DNA from: Dehalococcoidales bacterium
GTDB lineage: Bacteria > Chloroflexota > Dehalococcoidia > Dehalococcoidales > UBA2162
Direction: 5' to 3'
NCBI GenBank assembly: GCA_030690265.1
Contig: JAUYHA010000020.1
Coordinates: forward strand, 1 to 51,071
Length of the DNA stretch: 51,071 bases
The position numbers and the translations under genes were made by a program. Shown here in pieces: positions 41,442-51,071 of this stretch (positions within the stretch are counted from its first letter, which is position 1; the number at the start of each line of letters is the position of its first letter). The notes beneath the pieces were generated by a model, which worked only from the letters and a program-made list of their open reading frames with translations, made no database searches and was not told where the DNA came from.

Positions 41442-41984
41442 TTATCGAGCTGGAACTGGTGGTACTGGCACTATTATTCCTGGCTTGGCTGGGTACGCCT
41501 GAGGATTAGCATTGATAATAATTTTCCGCTCTATTTCCCCCCTCCTGATGCTCAAGGTATATTGATAATATTGCTCCGGAGGAATATCTGCGGGAACAAA
41601 GTCGGCATTATCCACCACCCACTGCCACTCCCCTTTATCAAAAGCGGCTACCGATAACGCCTGAGAAAACACATCAGCTATCTTCTCCTGACTGCGCCAT
41701 ACCGAGACTTCAACTTCAGCCTGGTAGCTGGAAAAACTCCGGTTATCTATTTCATAGCGAAAAGTCATCCTATCTTCGCGGGTAGGCGACAGGTAATAAG
41801 CCTCTTCACCAACTCCGAAGGGACGACCCATACCCAACCAGTAATCAGGCTCTATGACAAACGATTGTTCCCCGCTGGTTACCCGGAGGGTATCATAGAT
41901 ACCCAGGTAGCCGTCAACGACAAATACAACCAGCAAGCCAAGAAAGCAGGCTAAAGCCAGATACAAAAAAAGATACTTACGCAC
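41442..41984 (-). CDS. Membrane-anchored extracytoplasmic protein
   Basis: A 180-residue protein with one N-terminal membrane helix (residues 5-24) and a beta-rich external domain (EQSFVIEPDYWLGMGRPFGVGE, then FRYEIDNRSFSSYQAEVEVSVW) ending in a proline-rich tail (IIVPVPPVPAR). It is first gene of a four-gene minus-strand run ending in ogt. I do not recognise the family. Confidence 0.65.
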   Translation of the reverse strand: MRKYLFLYLALACFLGLLVVFVVDGYLGIYDTLRVTSGEQSFVIEPDYWLGMGRPFGVGEEAYYLSPTREDRMTFRYEIDNRSFSSYQAEVEVSVWRSQEKIADVFSQALSVAAFDKGEWQWVVDNADFVPADIPPEQYYQYTLSIRRGEIERKIIINANPQAYPAKPGIIVPVPPVPAR

Positions 41985-42071
41985 TGTTCAATAATATCAC
42001 GGCTTTTAATCAATGTAAATGGTATAATAAAAGGGTTAGTTGTTTAACAACTATCATTATTTTGTAACTAT

Positions 42072-42103
42072 CCTGTCATTGCCGCGCTCCGCTCGCAATG
42101 ACA
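42072..42103. repeat. CATTGCGAG-type repeat, minimal copy (family A, copy 3)
   Basis: CTGTCATTGCCGCGCTCCGCTCGCAATGACA in essence: the two inverted ends with almost no interior. It shows the family in its shortest form. It lies just upstream of the metallo-beta-lactamase gene. Confidence 0.7.
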
Positions 42104-42118
42104 CGGAGAGAAAGTAAG

Positions 42119-42760
42119 ATGGCAATCGTAGCAAAGGATGACTCGCTCCAGATAGAAAAGGTAACCCTGGGTCCCTCGGACACCAATGCCTATATTGTCG
42201 TCTGCCGGCAGACGCAAGCCAGTGTGCTGATTGATACCCCGGCCGAGGCAGACAGGCTCCTGGACAGGTTAAAGGGCACGAAACCCAAAACAATCCTGAT
42301 AACCCATAATCACCAGGACCATCTGGGGGCTCTTGCCGAAATATATTCCAGGCTGAAGGTACCTCTAGCCGCCCACGCTCTGGATTCGGCTAAACTGCCA
42401 GTAAAACCGGACACCCTGCTGAATGATGGTGATATCCTTTCCGTGGGAAACCTTAAGATTGGTGTCCTTCATACTCCGGGTCATACTCCGGGCAGCGTGT
42501 GCTTTAAGGTTGCTCGCTACCTGATTGCCGGAGACACCATCTTTCCCGGCGGTCCGGGTAAAACAAGAACTCCGGCCGATTTGAAGCAAATCATTGAATC
42601 TATAACCGGGAAGATTTTTGTCTTACCGGATAACACCCCGGTCCACCCGGGCCACGGGGAGTCTACCGTCCTGGAAAAGGAGAAAAAAGAATTCGCCCTC
42701 TTCTCCTCCCGCTCTCACGACCCGAATCTCTGCGGGGATGTGCTCTGGCTTTCTTCTTAA
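42119..42760 (+). CDS. Metallo-beta-lactamase-fold hydrolase
   Basis: A 213-residue glyoxalase II-like protein with the zinc motif H63-x-H65-x-D67-H68 (THNHQDHLG). H122 (HTPGHTPGS), the bridging aspartate in IAGDTIFPGG, and a final histidine in VHPGHGEST complete two metal sites. Most family members hydrolyse thioesters, lactones or phosphodiesters; the substrate is unknown. The start ATG 42119 follows GGAGAGAAAG. The in-frame GTG/ATG 21 bases upstream would begin inside a repeat. Confidence 0.88.
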   Translation: MAIVAKDDSLQIEKVTLGPSDTNAYIVVCRQTQASVLIDTPAEADRLLDRLKGTKPKTILITHNHQDHLGALAEIYSRLKVPLAAHALDSAKLPVKPDTLLNDGDILSVGNLKIGVLHTPGHTPGSVCFKVARYLIAGDTIFPGGPGKTRTPADLKQIIESITGKIFVLPDNTPVHPGHGESTVLEKEKKEFALFSSRSHDPNLCGDVLWLSS

Positions 42761-42779
42761 ACGCCGCTCAGATTGAGAT

Positions 42780-42870
42780 TGCCGAAAAAGGGGAAAAGAT
42801 ACCTCTTTTCGGGGGTCTGGGGGTGTCCCCCAGACATAAAATCCCCCAAGACTGGGGGATTTAGGGGGTT
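42780..42870. repeat. Two adjacent GC-rich hairpins
   Basis: GTCTGGGGG/CCCCCAGAC (42815-42835) and AAATCCCCCA/TGGGGGATTT (42839-42862) in the gap after the hydrolase gene. They may end its transcript, though the T-tracts are weak. Confidence 0.6.
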
Positions 42871-42915
42871 CAAAATGACTATTTCAGCAGTCTGAGATTG
42901 TGTAGTAACATTTCC

Positions 42916-43150
42916 TTGTCATTGCGAGCGACTCGTTCCGACTTACCTCGACTCGTTCCGATATGTCAGAGTGAACAAGCTCGGAGCAGGTTACCTGTAG
43001 CGAGGTTCGGTAACGAGTTATCGTCTTCAGACCGAGTTCAGACTTCAGGCCGAGCCTTCAGACCGAGTTCAGACCGAGGTCAGAGTGAAAGCGCGGCAAT
43101 CTCTACAAATCTTATAGATTGCCACGGGTGTTTCGCCCCCTCGCAATGAC
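42916..43150. repeat. CATTGCGAG-ended repeat (family A, copy 4)
   Basis: Runs from GTCATTGCGAGCGACTCG to CCTCGCAATGACA. The interior has repeated GACCGAGTTCA/GACCGAGGTCA units and an inverted copy of part of the 7441 element. The gap it fills holds no gene. Confidence 0.8.
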
Positions 43151-43179
43151 ATTATTGAATGACCTCCCCTTGCACCTGT

Positions 43180-43209
43180 TTGACATTACAAGATAGAGAT
43201 TTATATAAT
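43180..43209 (+). promoter_or_regulatory. Near-consensus promoter of eutA
   Basis: TTGACA (43180-43185), 18 bp, then TATAAT (43204-43209). Both hexamers are perfect consensus. Confidence 0.85.
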
Positions 43210-43211
43210 TA

Positions 43212-43229
43212 GCTCATATTTATATGAGC
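43212..43229. promoter_or_regulatory. Palindromic operator candidate at the eutA start site
   Basis: GCTCATATTTATATGAGC has two 7-bp arms around TTTA and begins two bases after the -10 box. It covers the expected transcription start, where a bound repressor would block initiation. Confidence 0.6.
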
Positions 43230-43255
43230 AGCTTAACAGGAGGTTGAAAACAGCA

Positions 43256-44746
43256 ATGGTTAATGACTTTCACTTTACCGCTCCTGAACGAACTCTTTAT
43301 GAAGAGGACCGTATTCAGCTCACCAGCGTCGGGGTTGATATCGGCTCCTCCACATCCCTCATTGTCTTTTCCCGTATAGAGATGGAACGGCAGGATACAC
43401 GCTATGTGCCGGTAAAACGGACCGTCCTTTATGAGTCAGAAATTCTGCTAACACCCTACATTAATGAGACAACGATTGATGAAGAAACGCTGGGACGCTT
43501 TATCGATGCCCAGTACCAGGCTATCGGGCTGGGTCGAGATGAGGTGGATACCGGAGTCCTCATCCTGACAGGTGTAGCCCTGCTCAGGCAAAACTCGCGT
43601 GCCATCGGCGAACTGTTTGCCCGGGAAGCAGGCCGCTTCGTAGCGGTAAGCGCCGGTGACAACCTTGAAGCGGTTATGGCTGCTTACGGCTGCGGAGCAG
43701 TAGCCCTTTCCAGTGAAGGGCAGCGCACTATTATGAATGTCGATATAGGCGGCGGCACCACCAAAATTGCCATCTGCTCTGAAGGCAGGGCAATTGATGT
43801 TGCCGCTATCGATATAGGCGTCCGCCTGATGGTCTGGGATGATAACAACGTTATTACCCGGCTTGAAGGGTCAGGGAGCAACATCGGGAAGGCTGTAGGG
43901 CTTGACCTGAGCTGCGGCCGCCGGATTGAGACGAAGGAACTCAAGACATTGGCCGCCTATATGGCTGACCGCCTCTTTGAAATAATCAGCCGGGCACCGC
44001 TTACCGAAGAAAACAGGAAACTCACCCGCACCCAACCCCTGACCTACGCCGGACAGATTGACGCCGTCACCTTTTCCGGCGGGGCTTCAGAGTTTATTTA
44101 TGACCGCCAGACCAGGCACTTCGGCGACATAGGACCGTTTCTGGCGGAGGAAATTAAAGCCAGAATAGCTCAAAAAGGGCTCCAGCTGCTACGACCCTCA
44201 GCGGGCATCAGGGCAACAGTCATCGGGGCTTCTCAATACACCGTGCAGGTGAGCGGCAGCACCATCTTTATCTCGCCCCTGGATATTGTCCCTATACGCA
44301 ATATCCCGGTCGTTGTCCCTGACTTTGCTTTAAGTGACGCTGACATAGATGCCGATGTTATCCGGGAGTGCATCAAGAGCGCCCTGAGCCGTTTTGACTT
44401 GCAGGATACGAAGTCACCGCTGGCGCTGGCTTTCCACTGGGAAGGCTCGGCAACCTACGCCAGAATCTGCACCTTCTGCGATGGCATCGTCGCCGGAATG
44501 AAAGACAGCCTTAGCAGTGGGAATCCGATAGTACTGGTAAACGATGGAGATGTCGGCGGACTCTTCGGTATTCACCTGAAAGAAAACAAGCAGCTTTCGA
44601 ACCCGGTAATTTCCATCGACGGCATTGAGCTTAAGGAGTTTGACTTCATTGATATCGGCACTTTTGTTCCTTCTTCAGGAGCCGTGCCGGTAGTCATCAA
44701 GTCTCTGGTATTCCCCACCCCCATGAATCCACCATCCGGCTGCTAG
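43256..44746 (+). CDS. eutA: EutA-type ethanolamine ammonia-lyase reactivase
   Basis: A 496-residue actin-fold ATPase of the EutA family, which in known systems replaces damaged cobalamin in ethanolamine ammonia-lyase. Motifs: VGVDIGSSTSLIVFSR (phosphate 1), MNVDIGGGTTKIAIC (phosphate 2), VTFSGGASEFIY, and a C-terminal VPVVIKSLVFP. AGGAGG at 43238-43243 is 12 bases before ATG 43256, and TTG 43244 abuts it, so ATG is chosen. No eutB or eutC is in the window. It converges with two bicupin genes. The nearby cobalamin operon fits a B12-dependent partner enzyme elsewhere. Confidence 0.85.
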   Translation: MVNDFHFTAPERTLYEEDRIQLTSVGVDIGSSTSLIVFSRIEMERQDTRYVPVKRTVLYESEILLTPYINETTIDEETLGRFIDAQYQAIGLGRDEVDTGVLILTGVALLRQNSRAIGELFAREAGRFVAVSAGDNLEAVMAAYGCGAVALSSEGQRTIMNVDIGGGTTKIAICSEGRAIDVAAIDIGVRLMVWDDNNVITRLEGSGSNIGKAVGLDLSCGRRIETKELKTLAAYMADRLFEIISRAPLTEENRKLTRTQPLTYAGQIDAVTFSGGASEFIYDRQTRHFGDIGPFLAEEIKARIAQKGLQLLRPSAGIRATVIGASQYTVQVSGSTIFISPLDIVPIRNIPVVVPDFALSDADIDADVIRECIKSALSRFDLQDTKSPLALAFHWEGSATYARICTFCDGIVAGMKDSLSSGNPIVLVNDGDVGGLFGIHLKENKQLSNPVISIDGIELKEFDFIDIGTFVPSSGAVPVVIKSLVFPTPMNPPSGC

Positions 44747-44778
44747 TACCTAATTGCAGAGAAAGACGTAATAACAAA

Positions 44779-44813
44779 GCCGTTCGTGGTTCGACAAGCT
44801 CGCCACGAACGGC
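44779..44813. repeat. TTCGACAAGCTCGCCACGAA-type palindrome between convergent genes
   Basis: An 11-bp perfect stem (GCCGTTCGTGG with CCACGAACGGC) with loop TTCGACAAGCTCG. I recognise this as a repeat type found in many genomes. It lies between eutA and the bicupin stop and may terminate both. Confidence 0.7.
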
Positions 44814-44865
44814 ACGTATAACGAGGGCGCGGGTAATTGGCCTGATTTCCCCTTCTCTTCCTTGA

Positions 44866-46113
44866 TTAAACTCCCTCTTGAGCCGAGTAGGCATCTTTGG
44901 TACTGGCGGGCATAGCTTCTTTTTTATATACCGACTCCGGCATATCGAACTCAACCCCCTCCTGTGCCAGAGCTGCTTTATAATCTTTCAGAATCTGGGG
45001 GTCTTCTTCAGGATAAAAGATAATATGGCGGCCGGGACCAAGAAAGATACCACCACCGGGAAGCTCAATCTCCTCACCCGGTCCCTCATCCAGCTGATTG
45101 GTGCTCCCCAGCCTTATCACCCGCATGGATTCTTTGGCAACGCTAAAGTGCTGGTGAAACCAGTCGCCATTGCCCGGGGCAGCGGTGACAAAGCCACCGG
45201 GAATATAGTCCTGGCGGTTGACCAGGTGTCCTTTGCCAGCTTCCCAGGGACGTTTACCAAGCTTCGAATCCCAGTTTAGCGAGTAACCCTTGCCTTTAAG
45301 ACAGATGAGAACCCGTCCGGCGGCGTGGCAATGTCCTGTGGAGTAGCGGCCGCTGGGATACTCAAATACGCCGTTGGTAAGAAAGGTATTGCCTGACAGC
45401 TTCAGGCTGAGCTGCCCCTGGCCGGGAGCACGGGTGTTTGACCGGGGAATATAACAGCTAGCCACATCAGGCACCAGGTTAGTGCGCAGGCTCGCCATTA
45501 CTTTCTCCGAACCTTCTATCTCATCCGAGGGTTTGAAATAGTTTTCGCTTTCGTCATACCGCTCCATAAATTCAGTGGCATTGTTAAAGACGAAGTTCCG
45601 GCTGGGGAATAACTTCATCACATTGGGAGCTCCCGTGGTTGCCACCACCAGTGCCGGACTGGAAGTAGCATTGACCAGGCGGTGCCAGACATTAAGAGGA
45701 GGGGCGAAGACACTGCCGGTCTGCCATTCAAAGGTTTGCTTTTTGGAGCTTCCTTCTCGCCAGACTTCGGTGCTGCCCCGCCCTTCAATAACAAATATAG
45801 TTTCTTCGTAGATATGCCTTTCCGGGTTCAGCACCCCGCCGGCAGGTATTTCCACTGCGTACATACCAAAGTAGCCAGCCTGACCATCAAGCTCAATAAA
45901 AGTGCCTTTCCCGCCCATCCGTTTCCACGGAGCCATAGGTAGCTGCCGCGAATCGTAGACGCCCAGTCCCCCGTAAATAGGGATGCCCTCCTCCTTCATA
46001 AACAGCTCATAGAACTGGGGCTGACGCTCATACCTTCTAGCCGTGTAAGCTTCATAGACATCATCTCTTTGCGCTTCCAGATTCTTGTATCTCTCTTGTC
46101 TCTCTTGAGTCAT
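44866..46113 (-). CDS. Two-domain cupin protein (bicupin), copy 2 of 3
   Basis: A 415-residue paralogue of the protein at 3768-4952. An N-terminal helical lead (RYKNLEAQRDDVYEAYTARR) is longer than in the other copies. Cupin 1 contains AGGVLNPERHIYEETIFVIEG, HRLVNATSSP follows, and cupin 2 contains YSTGHCHAAGRVLICLKGKG, then WFHQHFSVAKESMRVIRLG. The metal-ligand pattern in the second barrel (H-x-H, then a later H) is kept. ATG 46113 lies about 50 bp after the stop of copy 3, so copies 2 and 3 form one minus-strand transcript. Confidence 0.8.
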   Translation of the reverse strand: MTQERQERYKNLEAQRDDVYEAYTARRYERQPQFYELFMKEEGIPIYGGLGVYDSRQLPMAPWKRMGGKGTFIELDGQAGYFGMYAVEIPAGGVLNPERHIYEETIFVIEGRGSTEVWREGSSKKQTFEWQTGSVFAPPLNVWHRLVNATSSPALVVATTGAPNVMKLFPSRNFVFNNATEFMERYDESENYFKPSDEIEGSEKVMASLRTNLVPDVASCYIPRSNTRAPGQGQLSLKLSGNTFLTNGVFEYPSGRYSTGHCHAAGRVLICLKGKGYSLNWDSKLGKRPWEAGKGHLVNRQDYIPGGFVTAAPGNGDWFHQHFSVAKESMRVIRLGSTNQLDEGPGEEIELPGGGIFLGPGRHIIFYPEEDPQILKDYKAALAQEGVEFDMPESVYKKEAMPASTKDAYSAQEGV

Positions 46114-46162
46114 ACCTACCTCCTTGTCACCTGGTTAAATTTAACTATCCGTCCAATCACTC

Positions 46163-47287
46163 TTACTTGTCTTCAGCATACTTCCACTGGTAGTCACGGT
46201 CCTTGTAGACCTCGTCCGGCATCAAAGAAGTCAAGCCCCTCTTGGCCAGCTCCTTCTCGAAGGTTTCCCTTATCCAGGGGGCCTCATCGGGATAGGCAAT
46301 CTGATACTTGTTCCGCCTTGCTTCACTTTCAAGGAGCTGCCAGTCAACACCGCTGCCAAGAGTCAGGTACCGGGCTGGAGTTGAACCCACATTAAAGTGC
46401 TGGTGAAAGACAGGGCGGAAGTATGGGATACAGAAGCAGCCTCCTTCGTGCCAGGGAACAAAGTTTTTTTCACCGCCCTCCTCCCACCATATTGAGTAGC
46501 CTTCCCCGGCAGGGATGACGAAAAAGACCCCGCCGCCGTGGCAATGGGCATTTTTATAAGTCCGGGACGGAAAGACCGACATATGCCCACCGTGTGCCGA
46601 GTTTGACATTTTGTAATACACGGTTTTACCCCCGGCGCCCCGGTGCCGGTAGGGGTCCAGCTTATCCCACACTCCCATATCGGGGAAAAAGCTGCCACTC
46701 CACACATTGATATTGGTACCGTAGTCTTTTCGCTTTTTCTGGCCCCCCTCGTCAGTCAGCATCACTTCACCCATTCCGTGGGTCTCTACCACCTTAGCTT
46801 CTGAATAAAAATTCTCCAGGTTATCCTCACGGCCGGGCAGATAGGGGTTATTAAAGAAAAAGCCAAGGTCCGGGTATATTCGCGAAGCAAGAGGGAGAGC
46901 ATTTCTCGAGAAAAGCCGCACCGGCTTATCTCCCCGGGCATTGGTAAGTTGATAGGTGCTCTGGCGTGGGATAAGGAATAAACTGCGCTCATGCCACTCG
47001 AAGGTTTCTTCACGTCCTCCATCCCTCCGTACGGTAGCCAGGCCATTTCCATCTAAAACATAGTAAAGCTCATCCAGGGCAAACTTTAAGGAAGCGGTCG
47101 TCTTGCCCGGTGGAATCTCCGTAATCCTGGACTCGGTTACTTCCGTCTGGTCAAAAAGCTGAACAAAAGCGGCGTTACAGCCTCTTTCCTGCCACCAGCC
47201 CACCTCTGCTGTTCTCAGGTCTTCAATATAATAACCCTTGTGGACGGGCAGCCCCAGAGATTCTACCCATTCGTCATAAGCTCCCAT
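46163..47287 (-). CDS. Two-domain cupin protein (bicupin), copy 3 of 3
   Basis: A 374-residue paralogue, starting MGAYDEWVESLGLPVHKGYY after GAGGAGGAGACAA. Cupin 1 contains PGKTTASLKFALDELYYVLDG and lacks the usual histidine ligands; cupin 2 contains YKNAHCHGGGVFFVIPAGEG and FHQHFNVGSTPARYLTLG. It is the most divergent of the three and is the first gene of its transcript, read from a promoter that diverges from the 23S rRNA promoter. Function unknown; see copy 1. Confidence 0.8.
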   Translation of the reverse strand: MGAYDEWVESLGLPVHKGYYIEDLRTAEVGWWQERGCNAAFVQLFDQTEVTESRITEIPPGKTTASLKFALDELYYVLDGNGLATVRRDGGREETFEWHERSLFLIPRQSTYQLTNARGDKPVRLFSRNALPLASRIYPDLGFFFNNPYLPGREDNLENFYSEAKVVETHGMGEVMLTDEGGQKKRKDYGTNINVWSGSFFPDMGVWDKLDPYRHRGAGGKTVYYKMSNSAHGGHMSVFPSRTYKNAHCHGGGVFFVIPAGEGYSIWWEEGGEKNFVPWHEGGCFCIPYFRPVFHQHFNVGSTPARYLTLGSGVDWQLLESEARRNKYQIAYPDEAPWIRETFEKELAKRGLTSLMPDEVYKDRDYQWKYAEDK

Positions 47288-47360
47288 TTGTCTCCTCCTC
47301 TTTAATTTGTTTTACACACACCCCAACCAACCTGAATATTAATTTTTCGGACAGGTTAAT

Positions 47361-47388
47361 TTTTTACACATCCTCCCTTTTTTGTCAA
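47361..47388 (-). promoter_or_regulatory. Probable promoter of the bicupin pair
   Basis: On the minus strand TTGACA (47388-47383), 16 bp, then TAAAAA (47366-47361). The -35 is perfect and the -10 is poor, so this is tentative. Confidence 0.4.
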
Positions 47389-47407
47389 GAAAACAACTTT
47401 TAAACTA

Positions 47408-47436
47408 TTGACAACGGCCAAGGAGTATGCTATATT
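47408..47436 (+). promoter_or_regulatory. 23S rRNA promoter
   Basis: TTGACA (47408-47413), 17 bp, then TATATT (47431-47436). It stands 160 bp before the 23S gene and shows that the gene is transcribed on its own, not from an upstream 16S. Confidence 0.85.
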
Positions 47437-47490
47437 TTATTTTGTGAGTGGAGGTTTTTTGATGGTGAGGCTTAAGACATAAGGGAAAAC

Positions 47491-47550
47491 CGGTGATAGA
47501 TTATCCAAGCGGGCGGCTTGGTGGGAAATCACCGAGCCGCTTTCTTATTT
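47491..47550 (+). promoter_or_regulatory. Leader with two competing hairpins before 23S rRNA
   Basis: Structure 1: CGGTGAT (47491-47497) pairs with ATCACCG (47528-47534) and encloses CCAAGC/GCTTGG (47505-47521). Structure 2: GCGGCTTGGTG (47513-47523) pairs over 11 bases (one G-U) with CACCGAGCCGC (47530-47540), followed by TTTCTTATTT. The two share bases and exclude each other. Structure 2 looks like an intrinsic terminator or an rRNA processing stem. Confidence 0.6.
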
Positions 47551-47598
47551 ATAGCACTTTAACAACTGAATATTTAAACTAATGTCAAGTCTGAAGCA

Positions 47599-50544
<2,946 letters not shown>

Positions 50545-50558
<14 letters not shown>

Positions 50559-50579
50559 CTTCAGAGTTGATATTAGTTA
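50545..50579. repeat. 23S 3' tail repeat, copy 1
   Basis: A 35-base segment (starting GAGGGCTTGACCTGCTTC) spanning the last bases of the 23S and the first 21 after it. It is identical to 50732-50766. Confidence 0.9.
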
Positions 50580-50585
50580 AAGAGA

Positions 50586-50620
50586 AAAATCTATGGTGGT
50601 GTAATGCTGCCATAGATTTT
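50586..50620 (+). terminator. Intrinsic terminator after 23S rRNA
   Basis: AAAATCTATGG and CCATAGATTTT form an 11-bp stem, followed by TTGTTTATGG with the T-run continuing from the stem (TTTTTTG). Confidence 0.8.
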
Positions 50621-50643
50621 TTGTTTATGGGAGGCTACCATCC

Positions 50644-50719
50644 TGTCATTCTCGCGAAAGCGGGAATCCACAGTGGCTTGCCCCCCCTCCTGGATTCCGT
50701 ATCAAGTACGGAATGACAG
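50644..50719. repeat. Family B repeat (CTGTCATTC...GAATGACAG)
   Basis: CTGTCATTCTCGCGAAAGCGGGAAT and GGATTCCGTATCAAGTACGG with the closing GAATGACAG: the same pair of hairpins as inside 8131-8250. Confidence 0.75.
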
Positions 50720-50731
50720 AAGTGTTCAAAT

Positions 50732-50766
50732 GAGGGCTTGACCTGCTTCAGAGTTGATATTAGTTA
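50732..50766. repeat. 23S 3' tail repeat, copy 2
   Basis: Identical to 50545-50579, 187 bases downstream. It carries the last 14 bases of the 23S and its flank. Confidence 0.9.
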
Positions 50767-50774
50767 GATTAAAA

Positions 50775-50806
50775 GAAAGGCTCGTCTATAAAGGCGGGTC
50801 TTTTGG
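50775..50806 (+). terminator. Second terminator-like hairpin
   Basis: AAAGGCTCGTC pairs with GGCGGGTCTTT (four G-U pairs) around TATAAA, followed by TGGGTTTTATTT. It is moderately convincing. Confidence 0.5.
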
Positions 50807-50936
50807 GTTTTATTTGGGGGTAAGATTTGTAGTGGATTCTCTCACCAAAATTTGAATAAGTGTTTTAACTTGAGTTTATATATTTCTTTTGTTGAATAAG
50901 GTTTATTTGTTTTTAGCAAGTAAGTTACGTATGACC

Positions 50937-51071
50937 TTACCCCAGTCTTAGTGCCATCTGCATCTTAGCGTTTCCGTCTAGTGCCATGAATTCCTGGGGT
51001 GCCAGTCCACCCAACGCGCTATGAGGCCTGACGGTATTATAATCCTTTCTCCAGTCTTCTATCACCTCCCT
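50937..51071 (-). mobile_element. 3' end of an IS3-family transposase gene, cut by the window edge
   Basis: The minus strand encodes the last 44 residues of a DDE transposase OrfB: VIEDWRKDYNTVRPHSALGG, then LAPQEF, ending MQMALRLG and TAA (50939-50937). The N-RPH-ALGG-P-EF pattern is the standard end of IS3-type integrase cores. The catalytic residues lie beyond the window, so I cannot say whether the element is intact. Confidence 0.85.

Noticed and set aside
42898-43149. An 83-residue open frame upstream of eutA
   Set aside because: It is a translation of the CATTGCGAG-ended repeat and has no ribosome site.
50589-50620. A 5S rRNA start (TGGTGGT-like sequence)
   Set aside because: It is the loop of a short terminator hairpin, with no room for the 115-base 5S fold.

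Overview
The window looks like one contig of an anaerobic Chloroflexota bacterium, most likely Dehalococcoidia. That placement is an inference. It rests on a 23S rRNA gene with its own promoter and no 16S directly upstream, a late-stage cobalamin assembly operon, many TTG/GTG starts, and dispersed palindromic repeats in most intergenic gaps. No taxonomic search was possible.

Layout. 1-2000: a frameshifted secreted-protein gene and a truncated tyrosine recombinase beside tRNA-Arg, the scar of an old integration. 2145-4952 (minus): nitroreductase, ATC-hydrolase-like protein and a bicupin. 5156-12000 (minus): coaE, tRNA-His, purB, purE, purD, a membrane protein and guaA. 12236-20642 (plus): a TsaC/Sua5-type protein, rpiB, then cbiB, cobD, cobQ, cobT, cobS, cobC, cobU and tmk, followed by convergent plsY. 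The cob genes carry cobyrinate-type precursors through to cobalamin. 21324-27632: a 6.2-kb integrative element inserted at tRNA-Leu(UAA), with integrase, an unknown gene, divergent regulators, a primase/helicase-like replication protein, and small cargo including a lipoprotein. It is bounded by a 40-bp direct repeat of the 5' half of the tRNA. 27755-36705: an MFS transporter, two zinc-ribbon membrane proteins, tRNA-Cys, a DUF4349-PKD lipoprotein, CinA-C, Nudix, rph, a second MFS transporter and a ZIP transporter. 36715-42760: proA, proB, tRNA-Trp, an ogt operon with three small membrane proteins, and a metallo-beta-lactamase-fold hydrolase. 43256-47287: a EutA-type reactivase facing two more bicupins. 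47408-50558: 23S rRNA with a promoter and a structured leader, followed by a duplicated 23S tail and, at the window edge, the end of an IS3-family transposase.

The most interesting signals are these. purD and cobU both appear to start at AUA, each five bases after the same kind of Shine-Dalgarno run. The tRNA-Leu element has displaced the native tRNA promoter and carries paired 11-bp-spaced repeats at both ends. The 23S leader can fold into two mutually exclusive hairpins, one terminator-like. EutA has a near-consensus promoter with a perfect palindrome at the expected start site and sits beside two of three paralogous bicupins. A family of CATTGCGAG-ended repeats has interiors expanded by tandem 12-mers that remain self-complementary.
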